Below, piece by piece: positions 7,446-16,283 of a DNA stretch of 64,000 bases. Numbering within the stretch: position 1 is the stretch's first letter; each line of letters begins with the position of its first letter. Both the position numbers and the translations under genes were made by a program. Source of the DNA: Sphaerimonospora sp050942215 (GTDB lineage: Bacteria > Actinomycetota > Actinomycetes > Streptosporangiales > Streptosporangiaceae). The notes under the pieces were generated by a model, which worked only from the letters and a program-made list of their open reading frames with translations, made no database searches and was not told the DNA's origin. The stretch covers positions 62,001 through 126,000 of the forward strand of contig NZ_CP192056.1 in the NCBI RefSeq assembly GCF_050942215.1. The letters run 5' to 3'.

Positions 7446-8264
7446 TCAGTCATCCATGTGTGGGGTTCCGACGTGAGCCATCGTGCTCCTGACGTCGTCA
7501 AGACGCTCCGACAGTTCCCGCCACTCCGCCCGTCCGGCGTCACGCACCCGGATCACGTTCCGGCGAGAGCCGTACGCCCCTCCATGTCGGGCTTGGGCAG
7601 TCTTGGCAAGAACGCCTGCGCGTCCGAGATCTTCAGCATCAGCCGCGATACGGAGAGCGTTCCGCAGGATGGGGAAGTCCCTCCCGTCGCCGAACGCCTG
7701 ACGGAAGATGGTCGCGCTGTTCTGCGCGACGCAGAACGCCACAGCGGCCCCCGTGACCGTCTCCGCGCGCGGAACCGCACGCATGAATTGAGCCCCAGGC
7801 GTTGCGTCGATCTCATCAGCCGGAACATCGATCCGGTAACCGTTACGCGCGGCAGCATCCCTAACCGCCCACCGCCACAACGTGGTGCGCGTAATGATCA
7901 TCTCTCCGCCATCACGGCGCACGTAGACCCATGCCTGAGCGTCGCGGGTAGGGCCACTCTCGGGAGTAGGAGCACACGAGGTGAGGACATCGCGCAGACG
8001 CTGCGCGAACAAGAGAATGGCATCCTGCGTGACGTCGTCTGACACGTCATCCGTGCCGTACGGAGCGTGCCCCTGCTTAACGATGGTCGCGCTTCCGTCC
8101 ATACGCTTCCGTGACCGCGTGGCGTCGACCGTCCGGCAGTAACCGCGTGCGAGCCTCTGAATCTCCGCCCAATCATCCGATGTCACGCGCGCCATGTCCT
8201 CAGGCGTGAGCTTCTCCCCCGGAACGCTCGAAGGAACGCACTTACCCGGAACCCCGTTCTGCAT
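7446..8264 (-). CDS. Hypothetical protein, weak sigma-region-2 likeness (272 aa)
   Basis: ATG 8264 follows GGAGAGCGATT. No family is recognised with confidence. Residues about 70-95 (DDVSDDVTQDAILLFAQRL) resemble the conserved helix of sigma-70 region 2, and WVYVRRDGGEMIITRTTLWRW may form a further helix. However, no clear region 4 helix-turn-helix is visible, and the 272-residue length exceeds that of a typical ECF factor. The end is basic (YGSRRNVIRVRDAGRAEW), suggesting nucleic-acid contact. It has its own terminator and lies between the repeat array and an AT-richer gap, probably as part of the left mobile block. Confidence 0.6.
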   Translation of the reverse strand: MQNGVPGKCVPSSVPGEKLTPEDMARVTSDDWAEIQRLARGYCRTVDATRSRKRMDGSATIVKQGHAPYGTDDVSDDVTQDAILLFAQRLRDVLTSCAPTPESGPTRDAQAWVYVRRDGGEMIITRTTLWRWAVRDAAARNGYRIDVPADEIDATPGAQFMRAVPRAETVTGAAVAFCVAQNSATIFRQAFGDGRDFPILRNALRIAADAEDLGRAGVLAKTAQARHGGAYGSRRNVIRVRDAGRAEWRELSERLDDVRSTMAHVGTPHMDD

Positions 8265-8526
8265 AATCGCTCTCCGATTCTCTACGGCACACGATGCGTG
8301 CCGCCGTTTTCTTGGTCAATACAATTGAACCGCGAAATGAAGATCGACTCAACGGGATTGGGTCTATTCTTATCAACTTTACTAACTCGTGGACGACATT
8401 CAGAGGATGGAAGAATCAAGGCATTCCTGACACAATCCCGGGAATGTCAACGAGGAGATCGGAATAGAAGCAGATTCTCCGTCGACACTTAGTTCATAGG
8501 CTACTTACTTGCCAGGTATTACAGTG

Positions 8527-8594
8527 GACCCCGATAGGCCGGGCCTCAGCGCCCTCCCTTTATGTGAGTCCTGGCCTGCTATCGAGTCGGGGTC
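8527..8594. other. Long imperfect inverted repeat in an AT-richer gap
   Basis: GACCCCG-ATAG (8527-8537) pairs with CTAT-CG...CGGGGTC (8579-8594), with a small bulge. Inner AGGCC/GGCCT segments allow further pairing. The surrounding gap 8265-8672 has lower GC than its neighbours and holds no convincing gene. The hairpin could be a bidirectional terminator, a small RNA, or scar sequence at the edge of the left accessory block. Confidence 0.4.
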
Positions 8595-8672
8595 GGCTGC
8601 GGGCCCGCCTTGGCCCTCTCACCAGCGGACATGTCTTACCTGATGAGTCCAATTAATAGGGAGAGGTAGACG

Positions 8673-8954
8673 ATGGGGCACCTGGAGAGCCACCCGGAAG
8701 GGTACTGGCACCGGCATCGCGGGCTTCAGGAAAAGCGTGTGGTGCATATTGCTCACGCTGGGTTAGACGTCGCTAATCGTGAGCATGGGATGTTACTGAA
8801 GAGGACCGAAACTATGCAGGTCATGCGATACGGTCGTGAGCACGATATAACGTTTCTCCCACGGGTCCTGGTTGCCCGTTGCCCCCGTGACTGGCCGATT
8901 TTATTGTGCAGCGGATGGAACCCAACCTGTCGACCTCTTCTGTCGAAAACGTAA
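8673..8954 (+). CDS. Doubtful small ORF (93 aa)
   Basis: ATG 8673 has a plausible binding site (GGGAGAGG). The first dozen codons have high third-position GC, then codon use becomes mixed (TTA, ATA, ATT, CAT), unlike real genes nearby. The product is basic and His-rich with no recognisable domain. It may be the decayed start of a gene at the junction between the accessory block and the lanthipeptide region. The remaining sequence to 9099 holds nothing further I can identify. Confidence 0.25.
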   Translation: MGHLESHPEGYWHRHRGLQEKRVVHIAHAGLDVANREHGMLLKRTETMQVMRYGREHDITFLPRVLVARCPRDWPILLCSGWNPTCRPLLSKT

Positions 8955-9099
8955 TGAGCTGAGGTGGCGCCAGCAGATCAGGCGCAGCCGATGCTGAGGA
9001 AGGCGCGGTGTTTGCATACCGGGTCCGCGTCTGACTGACCTGCAGCAGGCAGGGCCGAGACGGTCGACGTAGCGATTTGCTTGAGCGATGATCAGAGGC

Positions 9100-10116
9100 A
9101 TGAGGCTGCTGGTGCTCGGTGGGACACGGTTTGTGGGCAGAGCGCTTGTCGAGCAGGCCGCCGCGCTCGGGCACCAGGTGACGACGTTCAACCGCGGCCG
9201 GACGGGTCAGGACGTGCCCGGCGTCGAGGCCGTGCGGGGAGACCGGGAGAACGCCGCTGATCTCCACGCCCTCGTCACCGGACGCGAATGGGACTGGGTG
9301 GTGGACACCAGCGGCTACGTTCCCCGGGTCGTGGGCAACGCCGCGCGGCTCCTGTCCGGCAGGGCGGGGGCGTATATCTTCCTCTCGACTGTCTCCGTCT
9401 ATCCGGAGTGGCCGGCCGAGCCGGTCGACGAGGCCAGCGAGACCTACGAGTGTTCGCCGGACACGCCTGGTACCGCAGAGGGCGAGGCGAACTGGACCGC
9501 CGCGCAGTACGGCGCCTACAAGGTCGGCTGTGAGCACGCCGTGCAGGAGGCGTTCGAAGGACAGGTCGCGCTCCTTCGTCCAGGGGTGATCCTGGGGCCG
9601 CTGGAGAACGTCGGCCGTCTGACGTGGTGGCTGACGCGCATCGCCCGGGGCGGCAGGGTCCTTGCTCCTGGCGATGCCAGGAAGCCGATCCAGCCCATCG
9701 ACATCCGTGACCTTACGGCCTTCACGCTGAGCTGCCTCGAAAACGGAATTACGGGGACCTTCAACATCACCGCACCGAAAGATCATGCGACCTTTGGTGG
9801 GCTGCTCAACGCGTGCCAAGCCGTGACCGGTTCCGATGCCGAGCTGACCTGGGTAAGCGACGAGTTCCTGATCGAGCAGAAAGTGCGGCAGTGGACGGAG
9901 ATCCCGCTGTGGCGCACTCCCCTGGGGACGTGGACGGTGGACTCTGCGAAGGCGACGGCGGCAGGCCTGGCCTGCCGACCAATTGAAGAGACGGTCCGAG
10001 ACACATGTGCCTGGCTCTCGGAGAGCGGCGGGCCGCTCGCCTACGGTCGTCAAGCCCATCACGGACTGTCGCCCGAGAGGGAACGCGAGCTTCTCGAGCT
10101 ATGGGATCACCGCTAG
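9100..10116 (+). CDS. NAD-dependent epimerase/dehydratase (extended SDR) family protein
   Basis: The Rossmann nucleotide loop is at the N-terminus (MRLLVLGGTRFVGRAL, GGTxxxG). The SDR Tyr-x-x-x-Lys is YGAYKVGCEH (about residue 148), with STVSVYPEW preceding it as the Ser region. Members oxidise or epimerise sugar nucleotides or reduce NAD(P)-linked substrates; the substrate is not deducible. The 338-residue length is normal. ATG 9100 is preferred over ATG 9088 because it places the glycine motif at residues 7-13. Its stop overlaps the convergent regulator gene by 3 bp. It may be a tailoring enzyme for the neighbouring lanthipeptide locus, or unrelated. Confidence 0.8.
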   Translation: MRLLVLGGTRFVGRALVEQAAALGHQVTTFNRGRTGQDVPGVEAVRGDRENAADLHALVTGREWDWVVDTSGYVPRVVGNAARLLSGRAGAYIFLSTVSVYPEWPAEPVDEASETYECSPDTPGTAEGEANWTAAQYGAYKVGCEHAVQEAFEGQVALLRPGVILGPLENVGRLTWWLTRIARGGRVLAPGDARKPIQPIDIRDLTAFTLSCLENGITGTFNITAPKDHATFGGLLNACQAVTGSDAELTWVSDEFLIEQKVRQWTEIPLWRTPLGTWTVDSAKATAAGLACRPIEETVRDTCAWLSESGGPLAYGRQAHHGLSPERERELLELWDHR

Positions 10117-11504
10117 AAGGTGGTCGGTAGAGCCCGGGTCGCCGTCTCCGTCGTGAATTCCTCGATTTTGTCCATGAGAACGCCTGCCTCCCTGGACGGG
10201 ATCGAGGCCAATGACACCCGGACCTGTCCCACACGCTTCACCAGGCCTTCGACGCGTCTGTCCGGCTGGAGCGCGAACACGGAAGACAGCGCATCGGCCA
10301 CGCCGTCGATCTCGCCGGAAAGGAGGCGGGCTGCGGCCAGGTCGACGGACGCGCTCGCCTCTGCGGCATACCACCGCTGGTCAGCAGGCACGGCCCGATA
10401 AAGGGTGAGTGCCCGTTCGCACTCTGTCTCCGCTTCCGGCGCCATACCCGCGCTCAGGTAGGCGGATCCGGCACAGAACACCTGGCGGGCCTCGTCGAAC
10501 CCGAACTCCCCGCCCACCTCGTCGTGGAGTTCTTTTCGCGGCCCCCGGGCATCCTGTGCCGCGAGGATCGCATCACGAGTGCCGCCGATATCGCCGAGAA
10601 GGGCGGATGCCCGACTGCCGATGCTGAACAGCCGCACCCGTGTCGTACCGGGAGGAGCGATCTCCAGCCCTCGTTCGACCAGCCGAAGCGCTTGTGCGGG
10701 ACGGCCTGCCCAGAACTCCACGCACGCCAGCAGGCCATCCGCCCATGCCGATAGCTCGTTGTGGCCGATGACCTCTCCGTACACGCGAGCCGCCCTCGCC
10801 TGCTCCGCTGCGGCATACGGATAGCCAAGATCAAAGCTCGCGCTGCCCAGCAGCCCGCAGATCTGTCCGGCAGCCAGGTACAGATCACGCTGCTGTCGGG
10901 GATTGCGAGTGCGGTCCAAGAGGCGGTACGTGCGGTTACGGATGCGAGTCAGCTCTCCGAAGAGGGGAAGTGGTGCGGCATGTACGTAGGCACGGGCGAG
11001 CCGGATGACGTCATCGTTGAGCTGGTCCAGGGCGTTCGGGCCGATGGAGGCGGCCTCGATTTCGGCGACGTGATCGCTGGATTCGCCGGCGGCACTCATG
11101 ATCAGTTCTCGTTCCGTCGTGGGGACCGGAGTCTTCAGGCCCGGCGAATAATCGGTGGCGAAGCCGAGCTCCACCGGGCCGGTCCGAAAGAGGCGACACA
11201 GCAGGTCGAGGTAGTCCACGCCAGGCCGATGCCCGCTCTCCCAATCAAGCCATGATCTCTTGGTCAGTCCCCTGGCGCCAAGGCCCTGCTCCAGGCACAT
11301 CTGGTGCAGTGCCTGAACGGCCTTCTCCGCGCTGTTCCACCCGTTTGCCAGCCGGAAGCATTTGAGCGGATGGTGTCCACAGCACTGCCCGATCTCGGCC
11401 GCGATCGCGTGGATCACGCTCACCGGCGGAGGGTCGGCTTCCTCCAGGAGTTGCCGCATGCGGATGCGCTGAGCGCACTCCACATGGTGTCCAGGCTTGG
11501 CCAT
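10113..11504 (-). CDS. XRE-like/TPR transcriptional regulator (paralogue of the gene at 12435)
   Basis: The start was set at MAKPGHHVECAQRIR because the paralogue begins in the same way; the frame extends upstream to 11633 without support. N-terminal residues 1-110 (HPLKCFRLANGW..., GLGARGLTKRSWLDWESG) match the putative DNA-binding part of the paralogue at 12435-13802. The rest is a helical TPR-like array (AAGQICGLLGSASFDLG, AAEQARAARVYGEVIG, ALRLVERGLEIA). Such regulators often control development or specialised metabolism in actinomycetes, with the repeats sensing a protein or small ligand. It ends the leftward operon regulator-kinase-regulator next to the lanthipeptide genes, so pathway control is plausible. 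Confidence 0.75.
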   Translation of the reverse strand: MAKPGHHVECAQRIRMRQLLEEADPPPVSVIHAIAAEIGQCCGHHPLKCFRLANGWNSAEKAVQALHQMCLEQGLGARGLTKRSWLDWESGHRPGVDYLDLLCRLFRTGPVELGFATDYSPGLKTPVPTTERELIMSAAGESSDHVAEIEAASIGPNALDQLNDDVIRLARAYVHAAPLPLFGELTRIRNRTYRLLDRTRNPRQQRDLYLAAGQICGLLGSASFDLGYPYAAAEQARAARVYGEVIGHNELSAWADGLLACVEFWAGRPAQALRLVERGLEIAPPGTTRVRLFSIGSRASALLGDIGGTRDAILAAQDARGPRKELHDEVGGEFGFDEARQVFCAGSAYLSAGMAPEAETECERALTLYRAVPADQRWYAAEASASVDLAAARLLSGEIDGVADALSSVFALQPDRRVEGLVKRVGQVRVSLASIPSREAGVLMDKIEEFTTETATRALPTTF

Positions 11505-11562
11505 TTCGGGCCTCCCAAGCAAGGTCCACTCCAACGCTACGTCACGGATTGCGAAGCCGCAG

Positions 11563-12438
11563 CTACTCGTAGGGAGTCCACTGGCCCGAACCACTCGGAT
11601 CACGCAGGTTGCTGATCCTCCTGCTGATCTCACGCGCGATGGACGGACGGCTCGACAGGGCGGGCAGGGCCCCGGTCAGCATGGTCAACTCCCTGACCTG
11701 ACGGAGAAGCGGGAACCCCACCGCGGCCCTGACGTCGAAGCCATACGTCCCCAGGAACTCCTCCACCGTGGGATGGCCGAACCGCAGTCCGTTCACCACC
11801 GTCGGGACCAAGTCCCATTCGAGGGGGCCGTGGCACATCTGATCGAGATCGCAAAGTACGACTTCTCTGCCGCGCCAGAGCAGGTTGCCCGCCCATGCGT
11901 CCCCGTGAATGAGTCCGTACGGCAGGCTGTACCGGTTCGCGGGCAGTTCCCCATCCAGGAGGTCGCACCAGTCCAGCAAGAATTCCCGATCGCTGTCCTG
12001 CAGCGTCCCGGCGGCCAACAGGAGATTGCTGCGAGCGTCCGTCACCGGATCCCATGGCGCCACAGGGAAGGGCGGTGACTCCTCGTGCAGGTGCCGCAGG
12101 AGCGACGCGAGCCGGACGACGGGTGGTGCGTGGCGCGGTTGCGGAAGGTACTCCCAGAACGTGGCGACCGCACCCTCCACCACGACAGCCTCTGGGGCAG
12201 CCGGGTGAACGCGCACCGCCGGAAAACCGATGCTTTCCAGCCAGCGAGCCATGCGGACGGCCCGGCGCGCCTTGGCCGCCATCTCCGCCGACGCGACGCG
12301 AACGGCAGCAGCGGCACGTGGGAGATAGAAGACGGTGTTGGCACACACACGAATGAGTCGCGCATCGCGGCAGTCCATCCCCGCCATGCGGCAGAGGTCG
12401 AGCAGGATGCCGTCCCCCAACGGTACGACGGTGTTCAC
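11563..12438 (-). CDS. Aminoglycoside phosphotransferase (APH) family kinase-like protein
   Basis: The catalytic loop LIHGDAWAGNLLWRG (HGDxxxxN, about residue 175) and the metal-binding DLDQMCHGPLEWDL segment are characteristic of APH/choline-kinase folds. The N-lobe starts with LCRMAGMDCRDARLI and contains FYLPRAAAAVRVAS, where the ATP-binding lysine is unclear. At 291 residues it is of normal length. Substrates in this family range from antibiotics to small metabolites; here none can be assigned. ATG 12438 overlaps the stop of the upstream regulator by 4 bp, so the two are coupled. Being sandwiched between two paralogous regulators suggests a regulatory or self-protection role. Confidence 0.8.
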   Translation of the reverse strand: MNTVVPLGDGILLDLCRMAGMDCRDARLIRVCANTVFYLPRAAAAVRVASAEMAAKARRAVRMARWLESIGFPAVRVHPAAPEAVVVEGAVATFWEYLPQPRHAPPVVRLASLLRHLHEESPPFPVAPWDPVTDARSNLLLAAGTLQDSDREFLLDWCDLLDGELPANRYSLPYGLIHGDAWAGNLLWRGREVVLCDLDQMCHGPLEWDLVPTVVNGLRFGHPTVEEFLGTYGFDVRAAVGFPLLRQVRELTMLTGALPALSSRPSIAREISRRISNLRDPSGSGQWTPYE

Positions 12439-13802
12439 CGCGGCAACTCCCGCACCGGGCTAAGGGCGCGGAACTCCTCGATGCGCTCGACGAGTGCCCG
12501 TGCCTGTGGGCATCTCCGGTAGCGAGGATCGGATGCCACCCAGCGGCGCACGCTGAGCAGGCGCTGAACGAGGCCGTCGATGCGCTGGCGCTCAGGAAGG
12601 CTGACGATGGTGGTCACCACGGTGGTAGCGGCTTCCAGATCCCCCTTCAGGAGATGCCCAACGGTCAGGTCCGAGTAGGCGATCGCCTCGTTCCCGTAGG
12701 CACGGAGGTGCGGCTCCCCTGATCGATAAAGGGAGATCGCCTGGTCGGCGTAAGTGATCGCATCATCAGGGCGGCATAGATGCACATGTGCGCCGGCGAT
12801 CAGATAAGAATGCTTGGCCATGTCGAAGCGGAATTCGCCTCCGACACCATCGTGCAGCTCGTCGTAGTCGTTCCTGCGATCCCAGGCGCTGCCGATGGCC
12901 CGAAGGGTTTCAGGCTCCGCACCCATCGCCGCAGAGGCCAGTGCCTCGATGCTGGCGAGGCGGGCAAACGCCGTACGGCTCCGCGCGAAGCGCTGACCAT
13001 CGCGGGCCAGGTCCACGGCAGCCGCGGGGGCGCCGTTCCAGTAAGCGATCATCGCCTGCAGGCCGCGGACCCAGGCCCGTAGCGCATGATGATCGATAAC
13101 CGACGCATAGGTCCACGCCGCCCTCGCCTGCGTCATCGCCGCAGTCTGGTTCCCCATGTCCAGGCTCGCGTTGGCGAGCAGGCCGCAAACCTGACCGGCC
13201 AGCAGCATGAGTTGAGCAGCTTGACCAGGACGAACGCGCCCATCAAGGAGCCTGAAGATCTCGCCGCGTAACCAGAGCATCCGGTGGAAGAGCGGTAGGG
13301 GATCGGCGTAGACATATTCGCTTGCGACTCGGCGGATCTCGGCGTCGAGGTGTTCCAACGTCACCGTGCTGACATCGCTCAACTGCGCTGAAGCCGCGTG
13401 CGCGAGCGACTCGCGGGCCACCTCCATGACGAGGGCTTGGTCGTCCGTCGGGCGGCGGACGGGTTCCTCGGCCGGCCCATATGCTCGCGCGAATCCCAAC
13501 TGGACCGGGCCGGTGAGAAACAGCCGACAGAGAAGGTCCTGGTAGTCGGGGCTGGGGAGATGCTCACCCTCCCACTCGATCCATGATCGTACGGTCAGAC
13601 CGCGCGCCCCCAAACCTTCGCGTGCGCACATGTCGTGAAACGTCTCGACGGCCTTCTCAAGGGTCCACCCTCTGGCCAGCCGGTGTGCTTTAAGGGGCGA
13701 GTAGCCGCAGCAGGTGCGGATCTCCTGTGCAATCAAGTTCGGAGTTCTGCCCGAATTATCCGTCCGGATCCTCCTCGCGCATTCCAAGTCGTGACCATGC
13801 AT
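12435..13802 (-). CDS. XRE-like/TPR transcriptional regulator
   Basis: The 455-residue protein begins MHGHDLECARRIR and carries the same N-terminal block as the 10113 paralogue (CGYSPLKAHRLARGWTLEKA, GLGARGLTVRSWIEWEG). The remainder is helical repeats (LLAGQVCGLLANASLDMGN, MTQARAAWTYASVID). It is first in the leftward operon and is divergent from the anti-sigma-like ATPase at 13972, with a 169-bp shared control region. Like the XRE/TPR regulators of other actinomycete clusters, it probably binds DNA through the N-terminus; the exact domain type should be tested by profile search. Confidence 0.75.
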   Translation of the reverse strand: MHGHDLECARRIRTDNSGRTPNLIAQEIRTCCGYSPLKAHRLARGWTLEKAVETFHDMCAREGLGARGLTVRSWIEWEGEHLPSPDYQDLLCRLFLTGPVQLGFARAYGPAEEPVRRPTDDQALVMEVARESLAHAASAQLSDVSTVTLEHLDAEIRRVASEYVYADPLPLFHRMLWLRGEIFRLLDGRVRPGQAAQLMLLAGQVCGLLANASLDMGNQTAAMTQARAAWTYASVIDHHALRAWVRGLQAMIAYWNGAPAAAVDLARDGQRFARSRTAFARLASIEALASAAMGAEPETLRAIGSAWDRRNDYDELHDGVGGEFRFDMAKHSYLIAGAHVHLCRPDDAITYADQAISLYRSGEPHLRAYGNEAIAYSDLTVGHLLKGDLEAATTVVTTIVSLPERQRIDGLVQRLLSVRRWVASDPRYRRCPQARALVERIEEFRALSPVRELPR

Positions 13803-13971
13803 ATATCGACGGTAGGACAGAAAACGCGGTCAGAGCGGCGCCTCATGGGTGTGAATCTGCCGCACTTCCAGTGCGAACCCGCCGCACCCTGACGCGGCGC
13901 TCTCTCGCTACCGCTGGTAATCGATCCGCGACAACGTTGGAGACCGCCACGAAGCAGCGAGGGAGGCGGTT

Positions 13972-14439
13972 GTGGTGACTTTGGTCCGGCAGCGGTCAGC
14001 CAATATTGCCGCCTGGCCTCTGCGTAAGGACGCTCGGGCTGCGGCCCAGGCACGGCAGCTGACCAGCGGGGCGCTGACGGCGTTAGGGATCCACCCAGAA
14101 CTCGTGAGCGACGCCGTTCTCATGGTGAGCGAACTGACCGGCAACGCGGTCCTCTACGGGGAGACGCCCTTCGAGCTCGTGCTGCGGTCCGAGCAGGACG
14201 AGCTTTACGTGGAGGTCATCGACGGCGCCACCCTAAACCCGGTCATGCGCGTGGCCGGCGTCGAAGAAGAGCACGGTCGAGGGCTGAGCATCGTCTTCGA
14301 ACTGTCGCGAGGCCGCTGCGGCTACCGGCACAACGTGGCCTATTCGACCAGGCGGGACAGGTACGGGAAGGCCGTCTGGTTCGCGATCCCCCTGAATCGT
14401 CAGGCTCCTGCCCCAGAAACCTCAGGAGATTTGATATGA
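13972..14439 (+). CDS. Anti-sigma-type ATP-binding protein (HATPase_c, RsbW-like)
   Basis: This is a compact 155-residue GHKL ATPase. The N-box is DAVLMVSELTGNAVLYG (about residues 45-61), the G1-like motif EVIDGATLNPVMR lies at about 83, and the G2-like EEHGRGLSIVFEL at about 101. Family members bind sigma factors or anti-anti-sigma factors and are very numerous in actinomycetes. GTG 13972 follows GGGAGGCGG. ATG of the next gene overlaps its stop, so they are co-translated. It lies divergent from the XRE/TPR regulator and upstream of the lanthipeptide genes, suggesting a stress or developmental input. Confidence 0.85.
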   Translation: MVTLVRQRSANIAAWPLRKDARAAAQARQLTSGALTALGIHPELVSDAVLMVSELTGNAVLYGETPFELVLRSEQDELYVEVIDGATLNPVMRVAGVEEEHGRGLSIVFELSRGRCGYRHNVAYSTRRDRYGKAVWFAIPLNRQAPAPETSGDLI

Positions 14440-14720
14440 CGGCAGACCCGGAAAAAGCGGCCTCATGGCTCCAGGAGCTGGCCGTTGAACTGAAGAACCG
14501 TCGATTCTCCGCTCTAGTACGCACCGGGGAGAATCGCACGCCCTGCCTGCAAGTGGTCAACCTTGCTGCACCGGTCCTTGCCGAGAGCGTGATCACTGCG
14601 ATCGACGGGGACGGCGAGTGGTGCTTCTTCTTCTCCTGGCCCCAGCGGATCGCTCCCGTGGGCGATCTCATCGCTGCGGCCGATCGTGTCGAGCGCGTCC
14701 TCGCTGAGATCGGCCGATAG
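14436..14720 (+). CDS. Small protein coupled to the anti-sigma-like ATPase (94 aa)
   Basis: ATG 14436 overlaps the preceding stop by 4 bp. The sequence (ASWLQELAVELKNRRFSALV ... CLQVVNLAAPVLAESV ... GEWCFFFSWPQ) predicts a small alpha/beta protein with alternating beta strands. It has the same general organisation as the product of the gene at 15946. Its function is unknown. Small partners of this size commonly sit beside RsbW-like ATPases in actinomycetes. It is followed by a strong hairpin. Confidence 0.7.
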   Translation: MTADPEKAASWLQELAVELKNRRFSALVRTGENRTPCLQVVNLAAPVLAESVITAIDGDGEWCFFFSWPQRIAPVGDLIAAADRVERVLAEIGR

Positions 14721-14727
14721 ACCGGCG

Positions 14728-14769
14728 CGACGGCGTGGAGCACTTCCCCCGTGGCGCTCCACGCCGTCG
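14728..14769 (+). terminator. Terminator hairpin with 14-bp stem
   Basis: CGACGGCGTGGAGC (14728-14741) pairs perfectly with GCTCCACGCCGTCG (14756-14769) across a 14-nt loop, immediately after the stop at 14720. It probably ends the ATPase transcript before the oxidoreductase gene. No U-tract is visible, as is usual in high-GC actinomycetes. Confidence 0.75.
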
Positions 14770-14827
14770 TGCCCCATCAGTTCCCTTGCGGGTCAAGACC
14801 AGCCCTTCATCTGCAGGAGTCAGCGGT

Positions 14828-15937
14828 ATGGCAGTGACAAAACCATTCAGAGCAGCGGTGGTCGGCCTCGGACGGGCGGGGCACATTCACACCGCTGTCC
14901 TGCGTTCGCTCGACGATGTCACCCTGGTCGCGGTGGCCGACCCCGATCCGGTACGGCGTGCCGCCTTCGACAGCGTTCACACGGCAGCCAGTGCAGAGGA
15001 TCTCCTGGAACTGGAGCTGGACTACTGCGTCGTCGCCACGCCGATCACCGAACGCGAGCAGGTGGGGCTCGCTTTGGCAGCGGCAGGGATACCCGCTCTC
15101 ATCGAAGGGCCTATCGCGCCGTCGCTGCCGGCTGCCATGCGGCTTGCCGAAGCCTTTGACAACGCCGGACTCCTCGGGGCCGTCATACAGATCGAGCGGT
15201 ACAACCCGGCGGTGACGGAACTTGGCGTACGTCTACGCGGCGGGGACTTCGGCAGCGTCTATCAGGTGACCACCCGTCGTTATGACCGCTTCCATGATCC
15301 CTCACCGCCCATGGGAGTGGTCACCGAGACGGCTACTCACGATGTTGACCTGGCCATGTGGCTTACCGGTAGCCACGTCACCTCCGTCGCCGCCAACGTC
15401 GCCCGTGTGAGTGGATGCGGTGACGAGGACCATGCCGTGGCTCTCCTGCGTCTCAGCGGGGGCGAGATCGCCGAGATCCAGGTCAACCGGATCTCTCCGT
15501 ACAAGGAGCGGGTCGTCATCGCACACACTGACCGGGTCTACGTGGTAGCCGATGCGTTGACGCATACGATCACTCACTACGCCCACGATGGGTTGGGCGA
15601 CGCAGCCCGGGCCACCAATCCCACCCCGCACCTCGCAGGGAAGGTGACGAGCTACGAGGTGCCGGATGCCGACCCGTTTCGTAGGCTGCATGAAGCCTTC
15701 CGGGACGCCCTGCTCGGCCTGCCGAGCAATATCGCGACGCTGCGCCAGGGCGCGGCCGGCATCGCGGCAACCGAGGCCATCCTCGCCGCGGCTCGCACCG
15801 GCACCTGCGTAACGCCGACCGACCACATCCTTCCTACGGCCAACCTGCGTGCCGCGCAGACGCCCGCACCGGTAATCGCTCGTGATAGCCCAAGCCGTGA
15901 CGACCACGCAGGCAACCACCACGCCGCGCCCATCTGA
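14828..15937 (+). CDS. Gfo/Idh/MocA family oxidoreductase
   Basis: The N-terminal Rossmann domain begins RAAVVGLGRAGHIHTAVL (GxGxxG). It is followed by VAVADPDPVRRAAF, the conserved region CVVATPITEREQVGLALAAA, and IPALIEGPIAPS, where the usual EKP is changed to EGP. Loss of that Lys, which normally contacts substrate and NAD(P), is noteworthy. The C-terminal domain includes TETATHDVDLAMWL with the usual His-Asp pair. ATG 14828 is preferred because AGGAG precedes it and the Rossmann motif follows at once. The likely chemistry is NAD(P)-dependent oxidation or reduction of a sugar-like substrate. It may tailor the peptide product or belong to a separate sugar pathway. Confidence 0.8.
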   Translation: MAVTKPFRAAVVGLGRAGHIHTAVLRSLDDVTLVAVADPDPVRRAAFDSVHTAASAEDLLELELDYCVVATPITEREQVGLALAAAGIPALIEGPIAPSLPAAMRLAEAFDNAGLLGAVIQIERYNPAVTELGVRLRGGDFGSVYQVTTRRYDRFHDPSPPMGVVTETATHDVDLAMWLTGSHVTSVAANVARVSGCGDEDHAVALLRLSGGEIAEIQVNRISPYKERVVIAHTDRVYVVADALTHTITHYAHDGLGDAARATNPTPHLAGKVTSYEVPDADPFRRLHEAFRDALLGLPSNIATLRQGAAGIAATEAILAAARTGTCVTPTDHILPTANLRAAQTPAPVIARDSPSRDDHAGNHHAAPI

Positions 15938-15945
15938 CGAGGACG

Positions 15946-16281
15946 ATGAACGTGAACAACCACGACACCACGTCACGCCCCAGGATCACCCCCATAAAAC
16001 GGGCACCGGTCAGCCCGGCCGTCGCGACCGCGCAGCAGATCCAGGAGCACTTGCGCGCTGGATACGGCATCACCGCTGACATCCGCACCAACCGGGGTGT
16101 GGCCCTGCTCGTCCTCGGGCGGGTCATGAACGTCTGGGTGATGGTCGAGCGGATCCGCTGGGACAGCGGGATGACCGACACCGCGGGCACGAAGGTCTGC
16201 ACGACGGTTCCGGCTGAGCAGGCCGCGCAGGCGGCGAGCCTCATCGCAGCCCGCTTTCACCAGATCCGCAGTGGTGATTGA
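15946..16281 (+). CDS. Small protein upstream of the FxLD genes (111 aa)
   Basis: ATG 15946 lies 8 bp after the oxidoreductase stop. It predicts a small alpha/beta fold: a helix QQIQEHLRAGYGITADI, strands VALLVLGRVMNVWVMVERI, and a helix AEQAAQAASLIAARF. The layout is like that of the 14436 product. No known domain is recognised. It is tightly followed by a second small gene and then the methyltransferase, so it belongs to the same transcript. Confidence 0.7.
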   Translation: MNVNNHDTTSRPRITPIKRAPVSPAVATAQQIQEHLRAGYGITADIRTNRGVALLVLGRVMNVWVMVERIRWDSGMTDTAGTKVCTTVPAEQAAQAASLIAARFHQIRSGD

Positions 16282-16283
16282 TC

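Noticed and set aside
8298..8492. 64-codon rightward ORF in the AT-richer gap
   Set aside because: Mixed codon use, no binding site, no similarity recognised.
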